From Magnetococcales bacterium (GTDB lineage: Bacteria > Pseudomonadota > Magnetococcia > Magnetococcales > Magnetaquicoccaceae): a stretch of DNA of 64,000 bases. Where the stretch lies: contig JADGAZ010000016.1 in NCBI GenBank assembly GCA_015231755.1, positions 52,857 through 116,856 on the forward strand, read 5' to 3'. Position numbers and translations under genes: made by a program. The notes below the pieces were generated by a model. The model had not been told where the DNA came from, did no database searches, and saw nothing but the letters and a program-made list of their open reading frames with translations. Positions 47,100 through 56,370 of the stretch are shown here, in pieces. The stretch's first letter is position 1. Every line of letters begins with the position of its first letter.

Positions 47100-47707
47100 G
47101 ACGACGCTCCTTCCGCGTGCATCAACGCCAACAATCCGGCGTCGATGGACAGGCGATTGGCCACCACTCCGGCCGCGCTGCCATCGACCCAGGCTCCCTG
47201 ACAACCCAGACGCATACCCGCCTGCAATGAGGCATCCATCACGGCCTGGGGTTTGGGCAGACCGCTTTCCAGCAGACGTTTTTCCACCATTTGCCATTCG
47301 GAGGGATCCAGATCCGATGGATGGTGGATTTCCCACTCTCCGGTAGGCAGAAAGGCCATGGCCCGTTCCACGGTGGAGGTGATCCAGAGTTTACGGGATT
47401 CCGGCTCGCGCCAACGCTCCAGCAAAGCCTGATCCAAGGCGCTTCGGGCCTGTTCCAGATGGCGATTGTCCACACTCAGGGCGTGGTTGCGCCGTTCGGT
47501 TTCCTCTTGGGAGCGGGCGCGGCGCAAGGCCTGTTCCATGACGTGGCGTTCCCGGTTCACCATGTCCCGCATCCGTGCCCGGGCCTTGCGATGGGCCTCG
47601 GCGATCAGGATGGCGGCTTCGTTTTGGGCCTGATGCAGGATCCGTTCGTGTTCGGTCAGCCGTTTCTGCTCGATCAGGGCCAGCATGTCGTCCAGGATCG
47701 TTTTCAT
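47096..47707 (-). CDS. atpE: V/A-type ATPase subunit E
   Basis: About 203 residues. The N-terminal two thirds is a charged coiled coil (ERILHQAQNEAAILIAEAHR) and the C-terminal part is a small globular domain. It is a peripheral stalk subunit pairing with the G/H protein. Assigned by position, length and pattern. It starts inside subunit F's last codon (ATGA overlap); a longer frame to 47851 would lie within subunit F. Confidence 0.88.
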   Translation of the reverse strand: MKTILDDMLALIEQKRLTEHERILHQAQNEAAILIAEAHRKARARMRDMVNRERHVMEQALRRARSQEETERRNHALSVDNRHLEQARSALDQALLERWREPESRKLWITSTVERAMAFLPTGEWEIHHPSDLDPSEWQMVEKRLLESGLPKPQAVMDASLQAGMRLGCQGAWVDGSAAGVVANRLSIDAGLLALMHAEGASS

Positions 47708-48006
47708 GGGCTCATCCCCAACCGGCCCCGTACCCGTGTCGCCAGATCCGGGGGTTGCGCCAGACCACGGGCATCCGGGACCACCAGGGTCAAGGGGATC
47801 ACCGAGGTCAGAAAACGCTCCAGCAGCGTGGCGGGAAGCAGCCGGGCGCACGGAGCGGCCAGCAGGGCCAGTCCGCTCCTGTTATCGTCCAGCACCCGGG
47901 TGACCGCTATCGCCTCTTGGCCCGGTTCCGGGATGATCACCCGGACTCCGGCCAGTCGCCAGCCAGCGGCGCTCACTTCGTCGCCGATGAAGACCGGGGC
48001 AGGCAT
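47704..48006 (-). CDS. atpF: V/A-type ATPase subunit F
   Basis: 100 residues. The start PVFIGDEVSAAGWRLAGVRV is the typical subunit F opening (a small Rossmann-like fold), ending in a helical tail. It sits on the central stalk and modulates activity. Start and stop overlap neighbours on both sides. Confidence 0.87.
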   Translation of the reverse strand: MPAPVFIGDEVSAAGWRLAGVRVIIPEPGQEAIAVTRVLDDNRSGLALLAAPCARLLPATLLERFLTSVIPLTLVVPDARGLAQPPDLATRVRGRLGMSP

Positions 48007-48359
48007 CAGCCCAATCGATTCAGGATGAGAATCGAGATGATCAGGCCGTAAATGGCGATTCCTTCCGCCAGTCCCACCAGAATCAGCATGCGTCCCAACA
48101 GTTCCGGTTTTTCGGTGATGGCGCCGATGGCGGCGCTGCCCACGTGGGCCACGGCGAAACCCGCCGCCAGGGCCGAAATGCCCGTGGCCAGGGCCGCGGC
48201 CAGATATCCCATGCCCGGTTCAATCGGGAGTCCTGCCGGGGGAGCGGTGGGGGCGCCACTGGCGATGGCGGATGGCACAAACAGGGCGATGCTGGCTCCC
48301 ACGGCCAGCAAGGCGGTGAACAGGGTCAAAGCAAAGGCGATCTTGGCGCGTGGCGACAT
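48006..48359 (-). CDS. atpK: V/A-type ATPase proteolipid subunit K
   Basis: 117 residues. A signal-like first helix is followed by a two-helix hairpin (YLAAALATGISALAAGFAVA and MLILVGLAEGIAIYGLIISI). The ion-binding Glu is in GLAEGIAIYG, and the loop is ITEKPEL. No Gln is present in the helices where sodium-type rings carry it, so proton coupling is more likely (inference). An Ala/Pro-rich stretch (SGAPTAPPAGLP) follows the first helix, giving a longer leader than usual. Its stop shares a base with the subunit F start. Confidence 0.93.
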   Translation of the reverse strand: MSPRAKIAFALTLFTALLAVGASIALFVPSAIASGAPTAPPAGLPIEPGMGYLAAALATGISALAAGFAVAHVGSAAIGAITEKPELLGRMLILVGLAEGIAIYGLIISILILNRLG

Positions 48360-48394
48360 GGCCGCTCCTTATCAAAGGTTTTGCGTCATTGGGG

Positions 48395-50227
48395 TTACTC
48401 CGGAGGCGGCAAGGGGCGGAAAGGCCGTCCGTCGCCACCCAGAAAACGTACAAAAAATTCAAACAAAATCAAACGGGTTGTCTGAACCGACACCACCATG
48501 CCCTCCAGGGCGAGGATCAGCAGATTGCCCAGAATCAATACCACTCCGCCCCACACACCGCCACCGGTCAAGGCCGCCAGAGTGATCACCGCGTGGGAAA
48601 GTCCCGCGTGGGCCAGGGCAAAGGCGCCGACACGGGCGAAGGAAAAGGTGTTGACCCCAAGCTGCAACAAGGTTTCCACCAGATGGGCCAGCCGGCCCGG
48701 GAGGGCGAGGGGGGCGTCCAGACCATTGCCCACCACAAACGCGATCACTCCCGACACTGCCAGAGGATAACCGATTGGCGAGAAGAAGGCGAGCAATGCT
48801 CCGATATAAATCAAAATCACACCGGCTTCGTGTTGCAGCCATTTGCGCCCATGGCCTTGCCAGTAGGCCCCCAGACCATGGAATCCCAGTCCGGTCAGGA
48901 TCAGCCCCACTCCGAGCAGCAAGGGCACGGCCAGCACATCAAGGGGTCGGCTGGTGGGGTGCAGCCACAGCGCCGGAATGATCGCTTCCGAGCAGAACAG
49001 GGAACCGAACAGCAGTCCGAAAAAGATTGACGACATCCCGCCGGATTTCAACAGCCAGGAGATTTCCTGTTGGTCCCGCAGCGCGTATCCGATCCCGAAC
49101 AGCACCGCCCCCTGACCCACATCCCCGAACATGTAGCCGAACAGCAATGGCGCCACCCAGGCCAGCAGTCGGCTGGGATCCACCTCGTGGCGATTGGGCA
49201 TGCCCAGCAATTTGGGAAAGATCTCGAATGGTCGGGCCCACCAGGGGTTGACCAGCACCAAAGGGGGCGCTCCCGGCCCGGAATCCGACACCGAAGCCAG
49301 CGCCCGGACCCCGGAGCGTCGCAAAAGGCCATTGAGTTCCTGGGCATCGATGCCCGGGGCGACCCATCCTCCCAGTTGGGAGAGGGTCTGTCCGGCTCCC
49401 ACCGAACGGATGGCCTGGAAAAACCATTGCAACCGATGGACTCCCCGGATCCAGCGGGCCACCTGATGGCGTTCCCCGGTCTGGCGCAACGCTTCTTGCA
49501 ACGAACCGATCTCGGCGCGGCACTCCACCAGCCGCTTTCGGATCACATCGGCAAACGACGCGTTCGACAGGTCTGCCTGATCCAATTCCGGGGGCAGGGT
49601 CAGGGGGCGGCCGTCGTGGCGGCTTACGGTATCGTTCAAGGAGGCCAGAGAAGTTTCGGTCCCCACCGCCAGAACGAAGGCGTGGTCTCGTCCTTTCACC
49701 AAGCGGAGCAAGGCGCCGGGAGTTTCCAGGTTCAGGGCGGCGGTGTCCGGTGGCAGGAGAAACATTCCTCCCCGGATGCACAGGGCGGCATGCTCCTCCC
49801 GGGCGAAATTTCCCCAGGCGAGAGGCCCGGGAGGCACGGCCTGCGCCAGATCGGACAGCAGTACCCATTCGGCCTCTCGGGCGCGGCAGGCCTGTTCCCG
49901 TTGGATCAGGGGTTCGGCCTCGTGTTGCCATGCTTCGAGGGCCGTCATGGCCTGATCGAGGGTCTCCAGCGGGGTGGCGGGAAGAGTGGGGATCTCTGAG
50001 GAATCGGGATCCAGCCGGGGCCACCATACATGAAAAGCCTGGGCCAGGGCGTCGAAACGGTGCAGACGGCTGGCCAGTTCCGGGGTCAGGACCGGTTTGG
50101 ATTCACCGGACAACGCTTCCGGTTCCACCGGTGCGTGACGGGCCAGGGTGGTGAGGGCCGCCGGCAGATCGTCGTCGATGGCCACCAGTCGCATCCAGCG
50201 GGCGGGCATGGGACGGGCGATCATCAT
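48395..50227 (-). CDS. atpI: V/A-type ATPase subunit I (a subunit)
   Basis: About 610 residues: a soluble N-terminal half with coiled coil (about 1-340) and a membrane half of seven to eight helices (APLLFGYMFGDVGQGAVLFG, then VETLLQLGVNTFSFARVGAFALAHAGL), which carries the conserved arginine-containing half channel. It forms the stator of the proton path. It starts at ATG 50227, with GGAG upstream and overlap with subunit C. The frame is open to 50305 inside subunit C. Confidence 0.93.
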   Translation of the reverse strand: MMIARPMPARWMRLVAIDDDLPAALTTLARHAPVEPEALSGESKPVLTPELASRLHRFDALAQAFHVWWPRLDPDSSEIPTLPATPLETLDQAMTALEAWQHEAEPLIQREQACRAREAEWVLLSDLAQAVPPGPLAWGNFAREEHAALCIRGGMFLLPPDTAALNLETPGALLRLVKGRDHAFVLAVGTETSLASLNDTVSRHDGRPLTLPPELDQADLSNASFADVIRKRLVECRAEIGSLQEALRQTGERHQVARWIRGVHRLQWFFQAIRSVGAGQTLSQLGGWVAPGIDAQELNGLLRRSGVRALASVSDSGPGAPPLVLVNPWWARPFEIFPKLLGMPNRHEVDPSRLLAWVAPLLFGYMFGDVGQGAVLFGIGYALRDQQEISWLLKSGGMSSIFFGLLFGSLFCSEAIIPALWLHPTSRPLDVLAVPLLLGVGLILTGLGFHGLGAYWQGHGRKWLQHEAGVILIYIGALLAFFSPIGYPLAVSGVIAFVVGNGLDAPLALPGRLAHLVETLLQLGVNTFSFARVGAFALAHAGLSHAVITLAALTGGGVWGGVVLILGNLLILALEGMVVSVQTTRLILFEFFVRFLGGDGRPFRPLPPPE

Positions 50228-50937
50228 GGGCCACTCTCCGGGGCGAACAACCGTCTGCGGCACAACTCTCCCCGCAGGCGGTGCAGATCCATGGCCATCA
50301 GCCACAGGTGAATGAACAAGGCTCCCGGTCCCATGGCATGCCGCCGGAAACGCAACTCCAGGGTTCCCCGGAGTTCAAACCAAGCGCTCAGGGAGGTTTC
50401 GTTCTCCCCCAGTGTGGCAAACCGTTCCTGGGTGGCGTGGGCCAGTCGGATCAGAGCGGTCAGGACGGTTTTCGCCGCCGGATCCTGGGGCCAGAGTTTT
50501 TTCCAGCGATCCAGCCACCAGGTCAGGGAGTCTTGGTCAGTCGGGGGTATTTCCAGAGGTTCCAGTCCTTCCACGCGCGTCATCCAGGGATGGTCCGCCC
50601 CATGGAGATGTCGATACCGGGCGGTGGAGATGTCCGCCAGAGTCGCCACCCAGCGTACCGCCGGTTGCCACTCCCGGGGGGTCAATCCCGCCACCAGGGC
50701 CACCTGCCGGATGAACAGTTCCCGCATCATCGCTTCCAGATGATGCACATCCCCGTTCGGATCCACCCCTTCCAGCCATCCCCCCAGAGTGGTTTCACGG
50801 GCGCGGGCCAAAAAGGGATCCAGCGCCACCACGGCAGCCAGTCGGTTCCATTGGGCCGGATCCAGGCGTTGGCCGTGACGGGCTTGCAGACGGGCTTGCA
50901 GGGTTGCGAACCGGGGAGAGGACATGGAGAGGCTCAC
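50224..50937 (-). CDS. atpC: V/A-type ATPase subunit C (AC39-like, short)
   Basis: 237 residues, shorter than most subunit C proteins (about 320). Mostly helical, with the closing segment FIHLWLMAMDLHRLRGELCRRRL resembling the C-terminal E/D-x-x-x-L-R helix of the AC39 family. Assigned mainly because the operon has every other V/A subunit and this is the only one left between G/H and I. Overlaps both neighbours by 4 bases. Confidence 0.72.
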   Translation of the reverse strand: MSLSMSSPRFATLQARLQARHGQRLDPAQWNRLAAVVALDPFLARARETTLGGWLEGVDPNGDVHHLEAMMRELFIRQVALVAGLTPREWQPAVRWVATLADISTARYRHLHGADHPWMTRVEGLEPLEIPPTDQDSLTWWLDRWKKLWPQDPAAKTVLTALIRLAHATQERFATLGENETSLSAWFELRGTLELRFRRHAMGPGALFIHLWLMAMDLHRLRGELCRRRLFAPESGP

Positions 50938-51281
50938 TTGGCGCCAGTCAGACGGGCTGCGAGCCGTTGGGCCGCCCCGACGGGATCTACTACCGTTCCC
51001 CGGGCATCCCCTTCAAAGGGGGCGGCCCGCTGTTGATGGCGTTTGATGGACTCCAGGCGTTTTTTCAAGGATTTGGCCTGTCCCTTCTGGAGGGAGGTCA
51101 GGCGTCGGTCCGTGCGGGTTTCGATTTCGGCCACCACGCGGTGGGCCTGCAGCAGAATCTCTTCCGCCTGTTTGCGGCTTGCGGCCATGGTTTCGGCGGC
51201 CTGCCGGTCGGCCTCCAGGGCTTGATTCATGGCCGTCTCCAGCCACGCCCCTGCTGCATCCTCCCTGTGCGCCTCACCCAT
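50934..51281 (-). CDS. V/A-type ATPase peripheral stalk subunit G/H
   Basis: 115 residues, an almost continuous charged helix (EADRQAAETMAASRKQAEEI, then RTDRRLTSLQKGQAKSLKKR), as expected of the coiled-coil stalk partner of subunit E. GGGAG lies eight bases before the ATG. First gene of the operon; no clear promoter seen just upstream. Confidence 0.8.
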   Translation of the reverse strand: MGEAHREDAAGAWLETAMNQALEADRQAAETMAASRKQAEEILLQAHRVVAEIETRTDRRLTSLQKGQAKSLKKRLESIKRHQQRAAPFEGDARGTVVDPVGAAQRLAARLTGAK

Positions 51282-51405
51282 CGGTTTTTCTCCCTTTGTG
51301 ACTCGCGACTTTTGGCTGCGGTGCCTATTGCTCCCACGTCATACTTATTTTACAGCAAAGCGGGTCGGATAATCCAGCATGGTTATGCGTCGGAACCGTG
51401 TATAT

Positions 51406-51432
51406 AAAAAAAGCCGCCCCCATGGGGGCGGC
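51406..51432 (-). terminator. Intrinsic terminator after glnA
   Basis: GCCGCCCCC at 51413-51421 pairs perfectly with GGGGGCGGC at 51424-51432 across an AT loop. On the minus strand it is followed by seven T (51412-51406). It lies 32 bases after the glnA stop. Confidence 0.93.
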
Positions 51433-51464
51433 CCGGTGCCACTTCGTTTGACCGGAAAGAAAGG

Positions 51465-52886
51465 TCAGACGCTGTAATACATCGAGAATTCCACCGGATG
51501 CGGGGTGTGCTCGACTCTGTAGACATCCTGCATCTTGAGGTTGATCCAGGCATCGATCAAGTCGTCGCTGAACACGTCGCCTTTTTTGAGGAAGTCGCGG
51601 TTTTTGTCCAGAGCGTCGAGGGCTTCGCGCAGCGAGCCGCAGACGGTCGGGATGTGCTTGAGTTCTTCCGGTGGCAGGTCATAGAGGTTTTTGTCCATGG
51701 GGGCGCCCGGATCGATCTTGTTCTCGATGCCGTCCAGACCGGCCATCAGCAGGGCTGCGAAGGCCAGATAGGGGTTGGCCGAAGGATCGGGGAAGCGGAT
51801 TTCGCAACGCTTGGCCTTGGGATTGGTGGCCGCCGGGATACGGATGCTGGCGGAACGGTTGCGGGCCGAGTGGGCCAACAGCACCGGCGCCTCGAAGCCC
51901 GGGATCAGGCGCTTGTAGGAGTTGGTGGAGGGATTGGTGAAGGCGTTCAGGGCGCGGGCGTGTTTCTTGATGCCGCCGATGAAGTGCAGGGCCATTTCCG
52001 ACATATCGGCATACTGGTTGCCGGCGAACAGGGGCTTGCCGTCTTTCCAGATGGACATGTGGACATGCATGCCGGAACCGTTGTCGCCGCTCATGGGTTT
52101 GGGCATGAAGGTGACCGTCTTGCCTTGCTGATGGGCCACGTTGTGGACCACATATTTGTATTTCTGGATGTTGTCACCCATGGAGACCAGATCCGAGAAG
52201 CGCATGTCGATTTCGCACTGACCGGCGGTGGCCACTTCATGGTGATGGAACTCAATGGTGAGACCCATTTCTTCCATGAGCATGCACATTTCGGAACGCA
52301 TGTCCTGGTAGGAGTCCACCGGGGGAACCGGGAAGTAACCACCCTTGATGCCGGGACGATGGCCGGAGTTGCCTTCTTCGTACTCGGTATCGGTGTTCCA
52401 GGCGCCTTCGATGGAGTCGATCTCCACCGACACCTTGTTGATGCGGGAGGTGTAGCGCACGGAGTCGAAGATGAAGAATTCGGCTTCGGGCCCCAGATAG
52501 GCGGTATCGCCGATGCCGGTATATTTGAGGTAGGCGGCGGCTCGTTTGGCCACGGCGCGGGGATCACGGCTGTAGCCTTCGCCCGTGAAGGGATCGACCA
52601 CGTCGCAGATCAGGATCAGGGTGGGGACATCCGTGAAGGGATCCAGCACGGCGGTGGCGGCATCCGGCTTGTAGACCATGTCCGACTGGTTGATTTCGCA
52701 CCAACCGGCGATGGAGGAGCCGTCGAAGCCGAAGCCGTTTTCAAACACTTCTTCGGTGACCATTTTGGCGGGGGTGGAGATGTGTTGCCATTTGCCATGA
52801 AAATCGGTGAAACGGAAATCAACGAAACGGACATCGTTGGTTTCGATCATGGCCAGGGCATTACGAATCGCGTCTTGATCTGACAT
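51465..52886 (-). CDS. glnA: Glutamine synthetase type I
   Basis: 473 residues, normal type I length. [17 protein letters not shown] latch is seen as [50 protein letters not shown] and NRSASIRIP are active-site motifs. The adenylylation tyrosine lies in [10 protein letters not shown] (about Tyr402), so activity is likely controlled by GlnE. It makes glutamine from glutamate and ammonium. 84 bases downstream of amtB on the same strand, a logical ammonium uptake/assimilation pair. Confidence 0.98.
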   Translation of the reverse strand: MSDQDAIRNALAMIETNDVRFVDFRFTDFHGKWQHISTPAKMVTEEVFENGFGFDGSSIAGWCEINQSDMVYKPDAATAVLDPFTDVPTLILICDVVDPFTGEGYSRDPRAVAKRAAAYLKYTGIGDTAYLGPEAEFFIFDSVRYTSRINKVSVEIDSIEGAWNTDTEYEEGNSGHRPGIKGGYFPVPPVDSYQDMRSEMCMLMEEMGLTIEFHHHEVATAGQCEIDMRFSDLVSMGDNIQKYKYVVHNVAHQQGKTVTFMPKPMSGDNGSGMHVHMSIWKDGKPLFAGNQYADMSEMALHFIGGIKKHARALNAFTNPSTNSYKRLIPGFEAPVLLAHSARNRSASIRIPAATNPKAKRCEIRFPDPSANPYLAFAALLMAGLDGIENKIDPGAPMDKNLYDLPPEELKHIPTVCGSLREALDALDKNRDFLKKGDVFSDDLIDAWINLKMQDVYRVEHTPHPVEFSMYYSV

Positions 52887-52970
52887 AACGGTTTGGACCT
52901 TTCAAAAGGGGGGTGGATGTATAATGAAACCGATTCAAGAATACGTTAAGACCAGCGAACCTGTGAGGCG

Positions 52971-54263
52971 TCAATCCAGATTATAGCCTCTTTCGTCGTG
53001 CAGGACCAAGTCCAGTCCTTCGGTCTCTTCATCCCGTGAGACCCGCAGGCCGACGACGGCGTCAATCGCTTTGAGTATGACCACGGTCAGCACGCCGCTC
53101 CAAAGCAGGGTGGCGACGGCGCCGATGCATTGGATCCACACCTGGGAGGCCATGGTGACTCCCGGGGGATAGCCGACTCCCCCCAGCGACGTGGAGGCGA
53201 ACACGCCGGTGAGGAGGGTTCCCAGGATTCCGCCCACGCCGTGGACCGGCGAGACATCCAGGGAGTCATCGATCTGGAGTTTGCGTTTGACCAGTTGGGT
53301 GGCGAAGTAGCACACCACGCCGGCGATGGCGCCGATGATCATGCCCCCCATGGGGCCGATGTAGCCCGAAGCGGGGGTGACGGTTCCCAAACCGGCCACC
53401 ATGCCGGTGACAATGCCCAATACGCTGGCTTTGCCGTGTCGCATCCATTCCACGATCATCCAGGAGATGGATCCGGCGGCGGCTCCCATATGGGTGGCCA
53501 GCATGGTCATGCCCGCCGAGCCGTTGGCGCCCAGGGCGCTGCCGGCGTTGAAGCCGAACCATCCCACCCACAGCATGGCCGCGCCGGTGAAGACCATGGT
53601 CATGTTGTGGGGAGGCATCATGCTGGTCGGAAAGCCGCGTCGTTTGCCCAGCATCAGGGCGGCGACCAGGGCGGCGATGCCTGCGTTGATATGTACCACC
53701 GATCCACCCGCAAAGTCCATGAATCCCATGGTCGCCAGCCATCCTCCGCCCCACACCCAGTGGCACAAGGGCAGATAGACCAGGGTGAGCCACAGCACCG
53801 TGAACCACAGAATGGCCGAAAAGCGCATCCGTTCGGCGAATCCGCCCACCACCAGAGCCGGGGTGATGATGGCGAAGGTGAGTTGGAACATGGAAAAGAC
53901 CGTTTCCGGGACATCCCCCTTGAGGGTCTCGGTGGCGATGCCCCGCAAGAATCCCTTGTCCAGTCCGCCGATCCAGGCGTTCAATCCGCCCCCATCGCCA
54001 AAAGCCAGCGCATAGCCATAGACAAGCCACAGCAGGGAGACTACACAGGTGATGGCAAAACATTGCATGAAGATCGACAGCACGTTTTTGGTGCGCACCA
54101 GCCCGCCATAAAAGAGGGCCAGACCCGGCAGGGTCATGAACAGCACCAGGGCGGTGGCGGTAAGCAGCCAACCGGTGTTGGCCGCGTTGAGCATGACAGT
54201 GGTCTCCGCCCATCCGATGGTGGGGAGAATCAACAATGCCGCGAGTGTGAAAGAAAACACCAT
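52971..54263 (-). CDS. amtB: Ammonium transporter AmtB
   Basis: About 430 residues: signal peptide, eleven helices. Typical motifs are LALFYGGLVRTKNVLSIFMQ, GGSVVHINAGIAALVAALML, HNMTMVFTGAAMLWVGWFGF and HGVGGILGTLLTGVFAS, including the pore histidines. It conducts ammonium/ammonia into the cell. The ATG at 54263 begins a good signal peptide behind AAAGG; the frame is open to 54317. No glnK is adjacent, unlike in most genomes. Confidence 0.96.
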   Translation of the reverse strand: MVFSFTLAALLILPTIGWAETTVMLNAANTGWLLTATALVLFMTLPGLALFYGGLVRTKNVLSIFMQCFAITCVVSLLWLVYGYALAFGDGGGLNAWIGGLDKGFLRGIATETLKGDVPETVFSMFQLTFAIITPALVVGGFAERMRFSAILWFTVLWLTLVYLPLCHWVWGGGWLATMGFMDFAGGSVVHINAGIAALVAALMLGKRRGFPTSMMPPHNMTMVFTGAAMLWVGWFGFNAGSALGANGSAGMTMLATHMGAAAGSISWMIVEWMRHGKASVLGIVTGMVAGLGTVTPASGYIGPMGGMIIGAIAGVVCYFATQLVKRKLQIDDSLDVSPVHGVGGILGTLLTGVFASTSLGGVGYPPGVTMASQVWIQCIGAVATLLWSGVLTVVILKAIDAVVGLRVSRDEETEGLDLVLHDERGYNLD

Positions 54264-54620
54264 AATGTTGCCTTTGATCGATTTCTTTGTTGAATGGTAA
54301 GGGGCTCGATTCCGCATACACGGAATAGCGCCATTTTCGCAAGCTTTGTTCCAGGATGGGGAATGTGGATTATTGTATTGATAATGGGGTATTTTTTCTG
54401 GATATTTTTTTGCGGCTTTTTTAGCTGATGCTTATTTTTTCAGCATTTTGATTATTTTTTGCACACCCAAGCCTGCATTATATGCATGCCGCTGGTGCCT
54501 GACATTTTTTTTCATCCCTCTTGCGCATGACCAGGACATGCCTATATGCACTCATGGCTCGGTTCTGGATCCCTCTCGAACCCTCTTAACCGTTCCACGA
54601 ACGAGGTAAAGAAAACAGCA
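54264..54620. other. AT-rich gap between amtB and the Gld-type ABC operon
   Basis: 357 bases without a gene, rich in T-runs (around 54390-54460 and 54505-54513). It must hold the divergent promoters of amtB and the ABC operon. I looked for a sigma-54 -24/-12 element on the amtB strand and found only near-misses with wrong spacing. Confidence 0.55.
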
Positions 54621-55577
54621 ATGACGGAAACCATGATCCACCTGTCCGGGGTGACCCGGCTGTTTGGCGGCGTCAAGGCCCTGGACCACATCGACCTTGA
54701 AGTGCGTCGCGGCGAGGTGATGGGCTTTCTCGGACCCAACGGGGCCGGGAAAACCACCACCATGCGCATCCTGAGCGGTCTGCTGGCTCCTTCGGAGGGG
54801 AGCGTGGCCGTGGCCGGCGTGGATGTGCTGGAAAATCCGGTGGAGGCCCGTGCCCGCATCGGTTTTCTGCCGGAAAATCCCCCCATCTATGGCGAAATGA
54901 CCGTGCGGGAGTATCTCTCCTATCTGGCCACCCTGCGCCGGGTGCCGGGGCAGAAACTCCGGGTCGCGGTGGACCGGGCCATGGAGCGTTGCGGCCTGAC
55001 GGCGGTGAGCGATCGACTGCTGCGCAATTTGTCCAAGGGGTACAAGCAGCGCGCCGGCATCGCTCAGGCCATTGTCCATGGTCCGGATGTGGTGGTGCTC
55101 GACGAACCCACCGTGGGGTTGGATCCCATCCAGATCCGGGAGATCCGCGCCTTGATCCGGGAGTTGGGAGGGGAACATTCGGTGCTGCTTTCCACCCACA
55201 TCCTGCCGGAGGTGCGCATGACCTGTCAGCGGGTGGCGGTGATCCATCAGGGGCGCATCGTGGCCGACGACACCCTCGACGCCCTGGAAAATCGCGCCCA
55301 GGGCAACAGCGTTCACTTTCTGCGCTGGAAAAATCCCCCCGCTGCCGACCTGCTGCGACGGATTGCCGGTGTGGCCGGTGTCACGCCACGGGAGGATGGC
55401 TGGCTGATCACCGCGGCTCCGGAGGCGGATCCGGTGCCGGAACTGGTGCGGCTTTCCGCCTCGTCGGGATGGGATCTGCGTGAATTGTCCCAGGCGGGTG
55501 GCTCCCTGGAGGAGATCTTCCTGCAATTGACCACCCGTGAGGAGCGCCCGGAAGAGGGCGAGGAGGTGTCCCCATGA
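54621..55577 (+). CDS. ABC transporter ATP-binding protein (GldA-like)
   Basis: About 318 residues. Walker A GPNGAGKTTT, signature NLSKGYKQR, Walker B VVVLDEPTVGLDP and H-loop STHIL. A C-terminal extension of about 100 residues matches the GldA/NosF style. With the next three genes (permease, GldG-like, DUF4340) it forms the ABC type found with gliding-motility genes in Bacteroidota and, in other bacteria, in an unclear envelope role. ATG 54621 chosen; the frame is open to 54546 with no better site. Confidence 0.92.
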   Translation: MTETMIHLSGVTRLFGGVKALDHIDLEVRRGEVMGFLGPNGAGKTTTMRILSGLLAPSEGSVAVAGVDVLENPVEARARIGFLPENPPIYGEMTVREYLSYLATLRRVPGQKLRVAVDRAMERCGLTAVSDRLLRNLSKGYKQRAGIAQAIVHGPDVVVLDEPTVGLDPIQIREIRALIRELGGEHSVLLSTHILPEVRMTCQRVAVIHQGRIVADDTLDALENRAQGNSVHFLRWKNPPAADLLRRIAGVAGVTPREDGWLITAAPEADPVPELVRLSASSGWDLRELSQAGGSLEEIFLQLTTREERPEEGEEVSP

Positions 55578-56341
55578 GAGCCATCGTCACCATCGCCTTG
55601 CGGGAACTGCGGGGCATGTTTTATTCCCCGTTGGCCTGGACCCTTTTGGCGGTTTTGTTCGCCATCTGCGCCTATATGTTCAACGCTGGGGTGCTCAGTT
55701 ATCAAATCCAGATGCTGGAGTATCAGACCTACGGCATGCGGGGCGGTCTGCCTTTGACCGAACGCACCATCGCGCCCATGCTTGGCAACGCGGCGGTGTT
55801 GCTGTTGCTGCTCATGCCTTTGCTGTCCATGCGTCTGATCGCCGAGGAGAAACGTCAGGGCACCTGGCCCGCTTTGGCCTGCTCTCCCATCTCCCCCACC
55901 GGGATTATCTTGGGCAAATATCTGGGTCTGCTGCTTTTCCTGGCCATTGCCGTCGGGCTGTTGGCCCTGCCTCCCTTGACCCTGTATGCCTATGGCAATC
56001 CGGATACCGGGCAGTTCCTTGCCGGACTGCTGGGGCTGTTTCTCACCGCCGCGGCCTTCGGTGCGGTGGGACTGGCCGCTTCCAGCGCCACGGAGCATCC
56101 CAATGTGGCGGCGGTGGTCTCCTTCGGTGTGCTGCTCATGCTGTGGATTCTTTCGTGGATGGGGAACGCCAGTGGCGGGACGGTGGACAAGATGCTCGCC
56201 TATTTCTCGCTCATGAACCATTACCAGAACTTCCTTTCGGGCGTGATCAGCAGCGCGGATCTGAGTTATTTCCTGCTGCTTTCCGCCGCCGGACTGCTGT
56301 TTGCCCGGCAGCGGTTGCTGGCCGATCGGGTTCAAGGTTAA
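55574..56341 (+). CDS. ABC-2 permease (GldF-like)
   Basis: 255 residues with six membrane helices (PLAWTLLAVLFAICAYMF, AAVLLLLLMPLLSMRL and others). PLLSMRLIAEEKRQGTW is a standard ABC-2 motif. It pairs with the ATPase before it, overlapping by 4 bases. Confidence 0.92.
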   Translation: MRAIVTIALRELRGMFYSPLAWTLLAVLFAICAYMFNAGVLSYQIQMLEYQTYGMRGGLPLTERTIAPMLGNAAVLLLLLMPLLSMRLIAEEKRQGTWPALACSPISPTGIILGKYLGLLLFLAIAVGLLALPPLTLYAYGNPDTGQFLAGLLGLFLTAAAFGAVGLAASSATEHPNVAAVVSFGVLLMLWILSWMGNASGGTVDKMLAYFSLMNHYQNFLSGVISSADLSYFLLLSAAGLLFARQRLLADRVQG

Positions 56342-56370
56342 GCGACGACTTTGCAAGGATAAAGACGACG

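Noticed and set aside
54421..54540. Sigma-54 (-24/-12) promoter upstream of amtB
   Set aside because: Closest match has GG and GC separated by 9 or fewer or 12 bases, not 10.
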